This document shows, in pieces, positions 26,288 to 36,540 of a stretch of DNA of 64,000 nt. The DNA lies in contig JAYQIC010000007.1 of assembly GCA_038141425.1 (NCBI GenBank), positions 248,001-312,000 on the forward strand. The letters run 5' to 3'. The position numbers and the translations under genes are program-made. The notes below the pieces were generated by a model, which was given only the letters and a program-made list of their open reading frames with translations, did not search any database and had not been told where the DNA came from. Positions within the stretch are counted from its first letter, which is position 1, and every line of letters begins with the position of its first letter. This DNA is from UBA7985 sp038141425 (GTDB lineage: Bacteria > Pseudomonadota > Alphaproteobacteria > UBA7985).

Positions 26288-27132
26288 GTGAAGATCCTGC
26301 TTCTTGTGTTGCTGACCAGCCTTGCGGCCTGTTCTCTGCTTGATGAGCAGGAGCCTGCGCTTGAACCCGTGCCTGAGACCGTCAGTGCCGAGCGCGCCTA
26401 CGCCTTCACCAAGGTTCGCCCCTACGGCCTGTATCGCCAGTCCAGTCAACAATGGGAATCGCTGGAGATGACCCCGGCGGAGCTGCACGCCCCCGGTCGT
26501 CGATGCATCCGTCAGAACAACTATTGGTGCGTCAAAACCCCAAAGGATCAGCAGTGGAAAGGGCAGATCGGGCAGGACAAGTCCGGCCACGCCATCTTCG
26601 CTGACCCCGTCTATTCAGCCCGTGCCTTTGCCCGTCTGATGCGCAACTACCGTTTCAAGCACGAGCTGATCACCACCCGGGAGCTGGCGTTGCGCTACGC
26701 CCCGCCCAGTGACTGCATCGGTACGCTGAGCTACTGCCCGCGCTCAGGCGCCAGCCAGATCCCCAAGTCCTGGACCCGGGGGCTGATGGACGGCAAGACC
26801 GTCGCCTATACCGAAACCAAGCCCGGCACCGATTTCTACCGCACCCAGACCTCGTCGTGTGCGACCCCGTGCTGTATTGCCCCAAAGGCTTTAACGACAG
26901 CTTGCTTTACGCCACCACGCTCGCCAAAGCCGTGGGTGCGTGGTCGATCGATCAGGACCTCGGTCTGTTCGATGAGGAAGGGCTGCTCCACTACACCCGG
27001 GCGCAGTATCTGTACCAGGCCATGGCCCGGTACGAGCTGGGCCGCGACTTCGCCGTCGATCCCGACCTGATCAAGCGCGGTATGGTCATGGAGGCTGAAG
27101 ACTACCTGACCGACAAAGGTCGCCTCCATTAG
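26288..27132 (+). CDS. Cys-rich lipoprotein with a P5/lysozyme-like domain, frameshifted
   Basis: From GTG at 26288 the product has a lipoprotein signal (VKILLLVLLTSLAAC|S, lipobox LAAC), so it should be lipid-anchored in the envelope. A TTG at 26252 would add 12 residues. The middle part, QWKGQIGQDKSGHAIFAD then ARAFARLMRNY, ITTRELALRYAPPSD, follows the pattern of the phage PRD1 P5-type structural protein domain (NNPGNIR...WxGQ...GIRALxRLLxxY...APPxxN). That resemblance is from memory and divergent. Three close Cys pairs (CIRQNNYWC, CIGTLSYC, CDPVLYC) suggest disulphides. The frame shifts at about 26857, before CDPVLYCPKGFNDS. The function is unknown. The FecR-like gene follows by 53 bases. 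Confidence 0.65.
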
Positions 27133-27185
27133 CGTCATAACGTTAAGGCCCTTGTTCAGTTAAATCAGCATGATAGCTATGGTGC

Positions 27186-29866
27186 ATGCATTTGCACGAG
27201 CCACGTACAGGGGCTCGTCTGAACCCGACAGAGGTTCGGCGCGCATCCGGCTCTCTGGTCGGCTTGGGCAGTCTCGCCGCAGGCCTGCTTGCCCTTGCTC
27301 GGCCTTCGCACGGGCAGGACGGGCTGGTGCCCCTAGACCCGCAGCAGGTGCTCAACGAGGGCGAGCAGCCCATTGGCATTTTCTTCGAAGCGCAGAACCA
27401 GATTGACCGCCTCTACTACGGGGAGCTGTTCGGAGAGGTCGCCGACGGACAGCAGGCGATTTCCAACGAAATGCTGAGTTCTTACGCAGACGGCGCCGTG
27501 ACCATCGAGTTCCTCGACGGAACCGTAATCTCCATGGGGCCAAACAGCGATCTGATCCTCGACGAATACATTTATGACCCCGGCACCAATCAGGGGAAAA
27601 TGTCGGTCAATATCGTCTCGGGTCTGGTCAAGTTCGTCTCCGGGGATATGAGCAGCGAGGTCCTATGAAATCGCGACCCCGGTGGGGGTGGCGGCCGTGC
27701 GGGGTACGGAGATCGTTCTGTTTGTCGAGCCCGACGGCGAGGTGCAGGCCGGGGTCTTCGATGGCGGCTTTTCGATCACCCGCGACGGGCAGACCCTTGC
27801 CTCGGCCGATGCGGGCAACCCCAATGCCAACTTTCTCGCGTTCACCATCGACGAAGGCGGGGTCGTCCAAGGCCAACAGAAGGGGATGGGCGAGAGCTTC
27901 AAGAGCGTCCGGGTGCTGTTCAGCGAGCCGGAGATCTACTCGACCTTCGTCGCGGCCTACAAGACCGAGCAGTTCGAGGAAGCCATTCTGGAGGGCTGTC
28001 TGGAAGGATCGGACTGTTCCGAGCTGATCGAGGAACTGGTTGAAGAACTGAGTGAGAACGGCGTCGACGTGTTTGATGCGCAGGCTTCGCTGGATGCCAT
28101 CGAGGAGAAGGTCAAGGGTCCGGGGCTGACCCCAATGTCATCGAAGCCGCTGTGGTGAAGATCAAGGAAACATCGGAGCAGGTCGAAGAAAGCTACGAGC
28201 CGCAGAGCAAGCCCAAGGCCGGCGATCCCGTCGATACTGGTGAGGGGGATGCGAAAGAGGACAAAGACGAGGATGACGACACGCTTCTGACCGATCTTGG
28301 GATCGGGGCTGGGGCGGGTCTGGGCACCACCAAGCTGACCGGCGAAGACGACAAGCCCGAACCGCTCAAGAATGAAGCACCAACCGACATAAGCCTTTCT
28401 GCCTTCACGATTGCAGAAGACGCCAGCTCTCTGGTCGTCGGGCAGCTGTCAGCGACTGACGATCTGACCGCCAGCGAGAATATCGTGTTTTCGATCCTCT
28501 CGTCATCGTTGAACGACGACCACAGCGCCTTCACCATCGATGCGGCGACCAGGAGCTGCGCTTTGTCAGCCAGCCCGACTTCGAAACGCAGTCATCCTAC
28601 TCCATCACCATCGAGGCCAAGGATGCCGGGGGGCTGACCTTTCAGCAAACTCTTACCATCAAGGTTCTGGACATGGTCGAGCGGAGCCCGACAGTGACCC
28701 GGTCAAGGACATGGTGGTGGTCCCCGGCGATATGGGTGACGGGACCGGTACGCTGGCCGGTGTGCCCTTGTCGGACTTTGTTTCCATCGTCGATCCGAAT
28801 GGCACGACGCCGAGTGTTACGATCTCGGGTGTGTCGGGGCTGAGCATGTCTGCGCCAACGCCTTCGGGCACGCTGTCCGGGACTTACGACGGGGTCACGC
28901 GAGGCGATAGTGGCGCCACATGGACGGTGAACAGTGGAACTCTGACCGTGTTGGCGACAGATGCAGACAGCATGACGGGAACGACGACGCTCGAGGTGAC
29001 GGGGAACCTGCTCATCGGCGGGTCGGATGTCCCGGCTGACGCCACTGTCACGATAACCGGCGGCATGGCGGACGATTTCATTGGCTATTCGTCTGAAAGT
29101 TCCAGCGCCGCGAGCCCGCTGAATGGCCTTGCCGGAGGAGCGGGAGAAGTTGCCACCCTGAACCTGACTGGCGGCGACAATCTCGTGGCGCTCGGCGCTT
29201 ATGTTGCGGACTACGGTGGCAAACTTGTCGTCAACGACGGCGAGGGTAACGAGACGATCCAGATCGGTGACAACCTCGCGTCAAACGGTGGAACGGCACG
29301 GCTGGACATGGAGCGCGACGGCGACCACGTCGTGACCATTGGAGCCAATGTCGCGTCAGACGGTGGTGAATTCATTTACTTCGATGGTCACGAACAGGAC
29401 CATCTTACCATTGGTGACAATGCCGGGATGGCTGGTGGTACGTTGAAGTTATACATGGATTGGGCCGGTGATAATCAGGTGTCGATCGGTGCGAACGCGG
29501 CACAAACCGGGACTTGGATACTGGGGATCAACGGATGTTGATGATCTGACCTTCGGCAACAATCTCGCCTCCGGGGGCACAGCAAATATCCGGCTGGGGA
29601 ATGATACCAGCGCCGATGTTGTCCGCTTCAGCGGTTCGGTCGGAGGTTCGGGCGGCTCCGTGCAGATCTACGGACTGAACCTGCTACACGATAAGATCTA
29701 CCTGCCTCACCTCAGTTACAGCCTGTCGGATGAGACGGAAGGCGTGCGCGTATCGAGCACGACGGGGTTAAGCGATGCCGCTGTCTATGATTTCCTCGTG
29801 CGGGGTGACTTTTCAGCCAGTGAGCTGTCCAGCGCCTCGGTCCTTGAATTGCTCACAACTTTTTGA
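27186..29866 (+). CDS. Large exported FecR-domain/cadherin-like/beta-solenoid protein, multiple frameshifts
   Basis: This locus encodes about 890 residues over five or more frame changes (near 27660, 28125, 28548, 28683 and 29525). In order: a signal-like segment LGSLAAGLLALARPSHGQ; a FecR domain (SYADGAVTIEFLDGTVISMG, TPVGVAAVRGTEIV); an acidic linker (EGDAKEDKDEDDDTLL); a cadherin-like domain (NEAPTDISLSAFTIAEDAS, ATDDLTASENIVFSI); an Ig-like stretch; and at about 29180-29660 tandem repeats of 24-25 residues with xIG(A/D)NxAxxGG. The repeats suggest a beta-solenoid stalk. The C-terminus shows no obvious export or anchoring signal. FecR domains without a sigma factor partner occur in large surface proteins. 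The function is unknown; adhesion is inference. Confidence 0.65.
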
Positions 29867-29921
29867 GCGCTTAAAAACCGCCCAATCGTGCCGCTTCAAC
29901 CCGTTGGTCAGGTTGTGCTCT

Positions 29922-30947
29922 TCAGCCCGCTGTGGCCAAGCTCAGAAACGTCTCGACGTCTTCCGTACGGGTGTTGAAGGCTGTGACCAGCCGAACGACG
30001 TCGGGGCCAACCTCTGGCCAGTCGTCAAACTCAGCCCCGGCGTCGCGCAGACGGCCTGCAAGACCGGGATCCATGGTCAGGAACATCTGATTGCCGTCGG
30101 GCTGGCGCAGCAGTTGCACCCCATCGACACCGGCCAGTCCTTCCGCCAGCCGGGCCGCCATGGCGTTTGCTTGGCGGGCGTTGTCCAGCCACAGCTCGTC
30201 ACGCAGATAGGCGGCAAGCGGCGCTGACAGCGTGCGCATCTTGGAAAACAATTGCCCCGCGCGCTTGCGCCGGAATTCCAGTTCGTCGGCGAGGGCAGGG
30301 TCGAAACAGACCACAATCTCACCGGCCAGCGCGCCGTTCTTGGTCGCACCAAACACAAGCACGTCCACGCCCAGCCGCCAGGTCATGTCCGCCGGTGAGC
30401 AGTTCAGGCCCGCAATGGCGTTAGAAAAGCGTGCGCCGTCCATGTGCACCCGCAGCCCGTGTTCACGGGCGATGGCGGTCAGCGTCTCGAGCTCGGCGAG
30501 GCTGTAGGTTGCCCCGCGTTCGTTCATCTGCGTGATCGACAGGGTCGAGGGCTGGGGGTGGTGCACGATCCCTTTGCCGTAGATGGCAGCCCGCAGCTGG
30601 TCGGGGTCGATCTTGGCGTGATCGCCTTCGATGGTCATCAGCCGGGCGCCTGCGCTGGAGGCTTCGACGGCATTCGCCTCATCAACGGCAATGTGCGAGA
30701 CGCTGTGGCAGTAAATCGCGCCCCAGGGCGGGGTCAGGGCCGACAAGGCGAGGGCGTTGGCGCCCGTTCCCGTTGCGACCAGTAGGGTCCGCAGGCTGTC
30801 GTGTTCGAAAATCTCCCGGCACCGCGCCTCGACCTCGCCCGTATAGGGGTCGCCACCGTAGGATGGCAGTGGCCGGTCGTTGATGTCGGCAAGAGCCTGA
30901 AGCAGGGCAGGGCTTGTCCCTGCAACGTTGTCGGAGGCAAAGTTCAT
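29922..30947 (-). CDS. Low-specificity L-threonine aldolase
   Basis: This PLP enzyme splits threonine or allo-threonine into glycine and acetaldehyde. The product is 341 residues, intact. MNFASDNVAGTSP, YGGDPYTGEVEARCREIFEH and HMDGARFSNA are conserved, and the PLP Lys is in VFGATKNGALAGE. It belongs to the ltaE/glyA-like aldolase family; stereospecificity cannot be read. It is divergent from rluD. Confidence 0.92.
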   Translation of the reverse strand: MNFASDNVAGTSPALLQALADINDRPLPSYGGDPYTGEVEARCREIFEHDSLRTLLVATGTGANALALSALTPPWGAIYCHSVSHIAVDEANAVEASSAGARLMTIEGDHAKIDPDQLRAAIYGKGIVHHPQPSTLSITQMNERGATYSLAELETLTAIAREHGLRVHMDGARFSNAIAGLNCSPADMTWRLGVDVLVFGATKNGALAGEIVVCFDPALADELEFRRKRAGQLFSKMRTLSAPLAAYLRDELWLDNARQANAMAARLAEGLAGVDGVQLLRQPDGNQMFLTMDPGLAGRLRDAGAEFDDWPEVGPDVVRLVTAFNTRTEDVETFLSLATAG

Positions 30948-30994
30948 CGGTAAGCCAGAGACCCAAGTGACGCTACATGGAAGATGTCTAACCC

Positions 30995-31972
30995 GTGGAA
31001 GACTTTGACGATAGCGAGAAACTGTCGCTGCGCGTGGCCGAGGAAGAGCGGGGCAAGCGCCTCGATCACCTGCTCGCCAAGCACTTCCCGGACATCAGCC
31101 GATCGCGGATCAAGGCGCTGATTGTTCAAGGGGCGGTGCAGATCGATGGCGCTGTGGTCAAGGCGCCGGCGCATCGCATCCGGGCCGACGACGGTGAGGT
31201 GGTGATGAGCGTGCCTGCTGCGGTGGCGGTCGAGCTGGTGGCGCAGGACCTGCCGCTCGATATCCTGTTCGAGGACGAGCACCTGATCATCATCAACAAG
31301 GCCGCCGGGATGGTCGTCCATCCCGCGCCCGGACACCCGGATGGCACGCTGGTCAACGCACTGCTGCACCATTGTGGCGAGAGCCTGCTGGGGATCGGTG
31401 GTGAGCGTCGGCCCGGAATCGTGCACCGGCTCGACAAGGATACCAGCGGTGTCATGGTCGTTGCCAAGCACCAGGCCGCGCACGAAGGGATGTCCGCGCT
31501 GTTCGCGGCCCACGATCTGGAGCGGGTTTATCAGGCCGTGCTCTGGGGCGCGCCCAGCCCGACCGAAGGCGTGGTCGAAGGCGCGATCGGGCGTGACCGC
31601 ATGAACCGGAAGAAAATGGCAGTCGACCTGAAGCACGGGAAAGAGGCTGTAACCCACTACCGGGTTCTGCGGCATCTGGGGCTGGGTGCGGCGCTGGTTG
31701 CCTGCACGCTCGAAACCGGGCGCACGCACCAGATCCGGGTCCATATGAGCGCCATCGGTCATTCTCTGCTGGGGGATCCTCTGTACGGCCGGGCATCCCC
31801 GGCACGCCGCGCGCGGTTCGACGATGAGCAGCAACAAATCATCGCTGATTTCCCGCGTCAGGCCCTCCATGCAGCCGTTCTTGGATTCGTTCACCCGATT
31901 GAAAAATCGTTCATTCGCTTTGAAAGCGATATTCCGGACGACATGAAAAATCTCATCAACGCATTAAGCTGA
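30995..31972 (+). CDS. rluD: 23S rRNA pseudouridine synthase, RluD family
   Basis: The product is 325 residues from GTG at 30995. An N-terminal S4 domain (KRLDHLLAKHFPDISRSRIK) precedes the catalytic domain with GIVHRLDKDTSGVMVVAK, which holds the catalytic Asp, and ETGRTHQIRVHMSAIGHSL. RluD modifies helix 69 of 23S rRNA; RluC is the alternative, but S4 placement and the rpoH neighbour favour RluD. Intact. Confidence 0.9.
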   Translation: MEDFDDSEKLSLRVAEEERGKRLDHLLAKHFPDISRSRIKALIVQGAVQIDGAVVKAPAHRIRADDGEVVMSVPAAVAVELVAQDLPLDILFEDEHLIIINKAAGMVVHPAPGHPDGTLVNALLHHCGESLLGIGGERRPGIVHRLDKDTSGVMVVAKHQAAHEGMSALFAAHDLERVYQAVLWGAPSPTEGVVEGAIGRDRMNRKKMAVDLKHGKEAVTHYRVLRHLGLGAALVACTLETGRTHQIRVHMSAIGHSLLGDPLYGRASPARRARFDDEQQQIIADFPRQALHAAVLGFVHPIEKSFIRFESDIPDDMKNLINALS

Positions 31973-32199
31973 TTTATTTTCCTGTTTTGTTCTGCTCTGA
32001 CTCGGTTGTAACGCGCCTGTGAGCGAAAAATAGTGCATTTTTGGCACACTTTTGGGGTTGGGGGTCTTGAAATCACCGCCATCCATGCTTTTGTTAACAA
32101 TAAGAAAAGCGCGTACAGCGCGAAAAATTATACGTCCGTGTCAGAAGTGCCACAGTCCACCACCTGGGGCCGACGCGGAACTGCAGAAGGAGATGAACC

Positions 32200-33095
32200 A
32201 TGGCTAACGTAGCATCGATCCCGAGTTTGACCGGGGAAGGCAACCTTTCCCGCTACCTCGACGAAATCCGGAAGTTTCCGATGCTCGGCCGACGAAGAAT
32301 TCATGCTGGCCAAGGCGTGGGCCGACCGGGGCGATACCCAGTGCGGCGCACAAGATGGTCACATCCCACCTTCGCCTCGTCGCGAAGATCGCTATGGGGT
32401 ACCGCGGCTACGGCTTGCCCGTCTCGGATCTGATTTCCGAGGGCAACGTCGGCATGATGCAGGCGGTCAAGCGGTTTGACGCTGACAAGGGCTTCCGCCT
32501 GGCGACCTACGCCATGTGGTGGATCCGCGCCTCGATCCAGGAGTACATCCTGCGGTCCTGGTCGCTGGTAAAGATGGGCACAACCGCGGCGCAGAAGAAG
32601 CTGTTCTTCAACCTGCGCAAGCTCAAGGGGCAGATGCAGGCCATCGACGACGGTGACCTCTCGCCCGAGCACGTGAAGAAGATCGCCGACCACCTCGACG
32701 TCCCCGAGGAAGAGGTGGTGAACATGAACCGCCGGATGGCCGGCGCCGACCACTCGCTCAATGCGCCGCTGCGTGCGGACAGTGAGGGAGAGTGGCAGGA
32801 CTGGCTCGTCGACGATGACCAGACCAGCCAGGAAGCGGTGCTGGTTGAAAGCGACGAATTTGCAAAGCGTCACGCGCTGCTGGAGGAGGCCATGGCCGAC
32901 CTCAACGAGCGCGAGAAGCACATCATCACCGAGCGCCGGTTGGCCGAGGACCCAACCACGCTCGAAGACCTGGCAAAGGTCTACAATATCTCGCGTGAGC
33001 GAGTGCGGCAGATCGAAGTCCGTGCCTTCGAGAAGCTGCAGCAGAAAATGGTCACGATGGCCAAGGAACAGCGGTTGCCCATGGCAGTCGCTTAG
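32200..33095 (+). CDS. rpoH: Heat-shock sigma factor RpoH (sigma-32), two frameshifts
   Basis: RpoH directs RNA polymerase to heat-shock promoters. The start is ATG at 32200 (MANVASIPSLTGEGNLSRYL). Region 2 reads YGLPVSDLISEGNVGMMQAV and LATYAMWWIRASIQEYILRS. The RpoH box AAQKKLFFNLRKLK is diagnostic, and region 4 has SRERVRQIEVRAFEKLQQK. The frame changes at about 32287 (after KFPML) and again at 32342, where one extra T follows GATACCCAG; removing it gives DTQAAHKMVTSHLRL. Both breaks lie in conserved region 1.2/2.1. As RpoH is normally needed, sequence error is likely. A strong terminator follows. Confidence 0.95.
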
Positions 33096-33192
33096 ACGAC
33101 CCGATGTAGAGGAAGGATGCCCGCGATCAGGGCTTTTTCAGCCTCTTCTCCATACCCCTCGCCGCTCGCACCCCAACTGAGCAGCGACACTA

Positions 33193-33235
33193 GGCCCTGC
33201 TGGATAACCATCTCCAACCAGCAGGGCCCTTTTTT
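33193..33235 (+). terminator. Strong rho-independent terminator after rpoH
   Basis: A perfect 11-bp stem, GGCCCTGCTGG (33193-33203) with CCAGCAGGGCC (33218-33228), closes a 14-base loop and is followed by C and six T. It lies 98 bases after the rpoH stop. Confidence 0.95.
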
Positions 33236-33306
33236 GCGGCATTCCTGTCGAGCCGGTGTAGGCTTGAGGCCAACACTGACACTGACACTGAGACAGGAGC
33301 ACTCCC

Positions 33307-33726
33307 ATGCGCTACCTCCACACCATGGTTCGGGTCCGCGATATCGAAGACAGCAAGCGCTTCTATTGCGATGGCCTCGGCCTCAAGGAAACCCGCCGTT
33401 ACGAGAACGAAGGCGGGCGCTTCACGCTCGTCTTTCTCGCGCCCGAGGGGCAGGAAGAATGTCCGATCGAGCTGACCTATAACTGGGACCCCGAGGACTA
33501 TCAGGGCGGGCGAAATTTCGGGCACCTGGCCTATGAAACCGCCGACATCTACGCCCTGTGCCAGCATTTGAGCGACATGGGCTACACCATCAACCGACCC
33601 CCGCGCGACGGCCGCATGGCTTTCGTTCGCTCTCCGGACGGGATCTCGGTTGAACTGCTGCAGGAAGGCGATGCGCAGGCCCCGGCCGAGCCCTGGGCCA
33701 GCATGGAAAACACGGGCTCCTGGTAG
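33307..33726 (+). CDS. gloA: Lactoylglutathione lyase (glyoxalase I)
   Basis: The enzyme turns the methylglyoxal-glutathione adduct into S-lactoylglutathione. The product is 139 residues. Metal ligands fit the family: His5 in MRYLHTMVRV, Glu in CPIELTYNW, His in NFGHLAYE and Glu in ISVELLQ. DSKRFYCDGLGLKETRR is typical. A hexamer repeat (ACTGAC-like, about 33274-33292) lies just before the gene. Confidence 0.93.
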   Translation: MRYLHTMVRVRDIEDSKRFYCDGLGLKETRRYENEGGRFTLVFLAPEGQEECPIELTYNWDPEDYQGGRNFGHLAYETADIYALCQHLSDMGYTINRPPRDGRMAFVRSPDGISVELLQEGDAQAPAEPWASMENTGSW

Positions 33727-33767
33727 GTGCCGCAAATCTGCCCTAGCGCGGGCGTAAAGTTCTGAAC

Positions 33768-36536
33768 ATGGGCCGTTTGCTTTCACTCTTTGCGTTTCTG
33801 GCACTGCTGCTGGTGGTGCTGGCGGTTGGTGCCGTGCTGGCGCTGCCCCTGCTGCCTGTCGATCGCTTCACCGATCGCATCGAGACGGCTGTCGAGGACG
33901 CCACCGGCCTGTCCGTGCAGCTCAACGGCCCCATCCGGCTGGCTGCCGTGCCCGAGGTTAAGTTCGACCTTGGTGATTTTGTCATCGAAGCCACCGACCC
34001 GGCTCTTCCCCGATTGCACGGGCCGAAAGCGCAGCCCTGTCGCTGAACACGCGGGATCTGCTGCGTGGGGATGTGACCGTGACCCGGATGCGGCTGAGCG
34101 GTGCTGAGGTCAATCTGCAGCTCGACCCCAACGGCGGTATCGCGGGGATGCCGGACTTTGCCGCCGCAACCTCCAACGCGGATGCCGGCGAGGCGGCCTT
34201 GCCCCGTTCCCTGCGGCTGGACGGCGTGGTGCTGGAGCGCAGCCGACTGCAGGTGTCCGACGCGACCGGCGAGACCCTGCTCGAACTCAGCGATATCAAC
34301 GCTGAAGCCGCGCTGGAGAGCCTCACCAGCCCGCTGACCCTCACCGCCCGCGCGGTCTGGCAGGGCACGCCGCTGCGCTTTGACGGACAAGTCGCGAGCA
34401 TCGAACGCTTCCTGCGGTCACAGGCCGTGGCGGTAGACGGCACGCTGGGATTTGCCGACGCAACGGCCAGCCTGTTCGGCGATCTGGATCTGGCGACCGG
34501 CGAACCAGCCTTTCTGGGCTGGCGGGTCAATGCCAGCGGACCCGACCTCAGCGACGTGCTGACCCGGATCGGTGTGGTGCTGCCCGTCGCCCCCCGGCTG
34601 CTGCCAGCCTTCGAAGCGAGGCTGAGCTTTGACTTTGATGCCGGGCTGCTGTCGGCCCCGCAGATTGTTGCGCAGGTTGGGGAGACGCGGCTGAGCGCAC
34701 CGGTACAGGCCATCATCTCGCCCTCCGGCCGGGTCACGTTCGAAAGCCTCGAACCGATGAGCTTCAGCGACCCCAGCCTCAACCGCTGGCTGACCGGGAC
34801 ACCGGCCGGGCAACTGTTGGGACTGCCGTCAGACCCGGAATTGTTCGGCGTCACGCGGCTGCAGACCGCATTCAGCGGCTCGGTGGCAGCTGATGGCGTG
34901 CTGAGCCTGCGCACCCGGAATACAGCTGCGGCTGTAGGCGCGCAGGGGCTGCGATTCAGCAGCCTACGCCTGACAGCTGGAGACGGCTTTTTCGCCGGTG
35001 CCAGCATCGATGGGCTGGAAGTCAGCATTCCCAGCCTGCGTCGTGTGCTGCAGACCTTCGACGCGGTGCCAGCGGACCTAGAGCCCGGCGTGCGCGGGCC
35101 GCTGACGCTGGCGGGCAATGCGCGCCTCTCCGATGTCGAAGCCTCTGTCACCAACGCCGTTGTCACCCTCGATGACCAGCGCGCTCAGGGTTCGGCCAGC
35201 ATCATCTTCGACGCCGTGCCGGTGATCAGCGCCAGCCTGATCGGCGGCAATCTCGACCTTGGCCCCTATCTCAACCTAGAAGCCAGTTCGGCTGAAAACC
35301 GCAAGCAGCAGGCAGCGCTCGACCCCAACGCGCCATGGGGCGCGGAGCCTTTCGATTTCAGCGTTGAAGCTGGCCAACGCCCAGATCACAGCGTCGCTGG
35401 AGGGGCTGGACCTTGGCATCACCCGGTTTGGCCGGTCGAGCGCCAGCTTCGTCCTCGAAGACGGCATCATGCAGGCGCAGGTCGACGAGACGGCGGTCTA
35501 CAGCGGTGCTGCTCGAGGCCGCGTGCTGATCGACACACGCGGGGCGGTGCCCACGATGAATCTGCAGCTGCAGGCCGACGCGGTGCAGGCCGGGGACATC
35601 CTGCGCGATTTTCTTGGCATCGAGTTTGTGGAAGGCGCGACCCAGACCAACATCAGCCTCGCCACACAAGGGCCGACGCCGCAAACATGGATGGATAATC
35701 TCGTTGGCGGGGTCCGCACTGAAGTCGCGCCCTCAGCCATACGCGGTTGGGACATTCCCCGGCTGGTCGAAAGTTTGCGGTCCGGGACGCTGCTGCAAAG
35801 CTCGGCGACCAACAATTTCTTCATCGGTGAGCAGTTCAGCACCATCCTGCAGCGCCTCGCGGCGACCGGTACCATCCAGAACGGCGTGCTCCGGCACGAA
35901 GACTTTTTTGCCAATACCGAAGCCCTGTCGATCCGGGGTCGGGGCGATATCGATCTGGCCCGCCAGCGGCTGGACTACGGCCTGACCATCGACGTGCAGG
36001 ACGGCTCGCTGGTGGTGCCGCTGCGGATTGTCGGCTCGTGGGACCAGCCAGAGTTGACCATCGATGGACCGGCGCTGCTCGACTGGCTCAAGGGTAACCC
36101 CGATGTTCTGTCCACGATCGCCGGGCCGTGGGACCTGGACCAGTATCTGCCCGAGGGCGCGTCTGTGGCCTCGCTGGAGGCCGAAGCCCGGGCTTATATC
36201 GACGCCGAGGCCACCCGCATCCTCAGCGAAGCGCAGGCCTTTGAGCAGCAGATCGAGCAGGCGGTGATCGACGAGCGCGACCGCATCGCGCGACAACTGA
36301 GCGAGGAGGCTGCCCGCCAGCGCGCCATCGTTGAGCAGCAGGCGGCGGAGGCCTATGCCCAACTGCAGGCACAGCAGCAAGCCATCGAGGCGCGGGCGCA
36401 GGCTGAGATCGAGGCTGCACAGCAGCAAGCGCTGGAGGCGCGCCGGCAGCTCGAGGAGCGCTTGCAGAACGAGGCAAACCGCGCGGTGGAGGACGGCCTC
36501 AACGCCATCGGGCTCGGGGGTTTGTTCGGGAACTGA
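33768..36536 (+). CDS. AsmA family protein with C-terminal coiled coil, frameshifted
   Basis: The locus encodes about 920 residues in three frame blocks, with joins at about 34015 (ATDPALPR to RAESAALSL) and about 35362 (EPFDFS to LKLANAQITA). One N-terminal membrane helix (FAFLALLLVVLAVGAVLALP) is followed by the AsmA fold (TGLSVQLNGPIRLAAVPEVK, LDLGPYLNLEAS). The late part (TNISLATQGPTPQTWMDNLV) is the AsmA C-terminal domain. AsmA-like proteins are large periplasmic beta-groove proteins implicated in lipid transport to the outer membrane. The last 150 residues are a Glu/Gln/Ala-rich coiled coil (ARQRAIVEQQAAEAYAQLQ), unlike E. coli AsmA. Confidence 0.85.
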
Positions 36537-36540
36537 GGCG

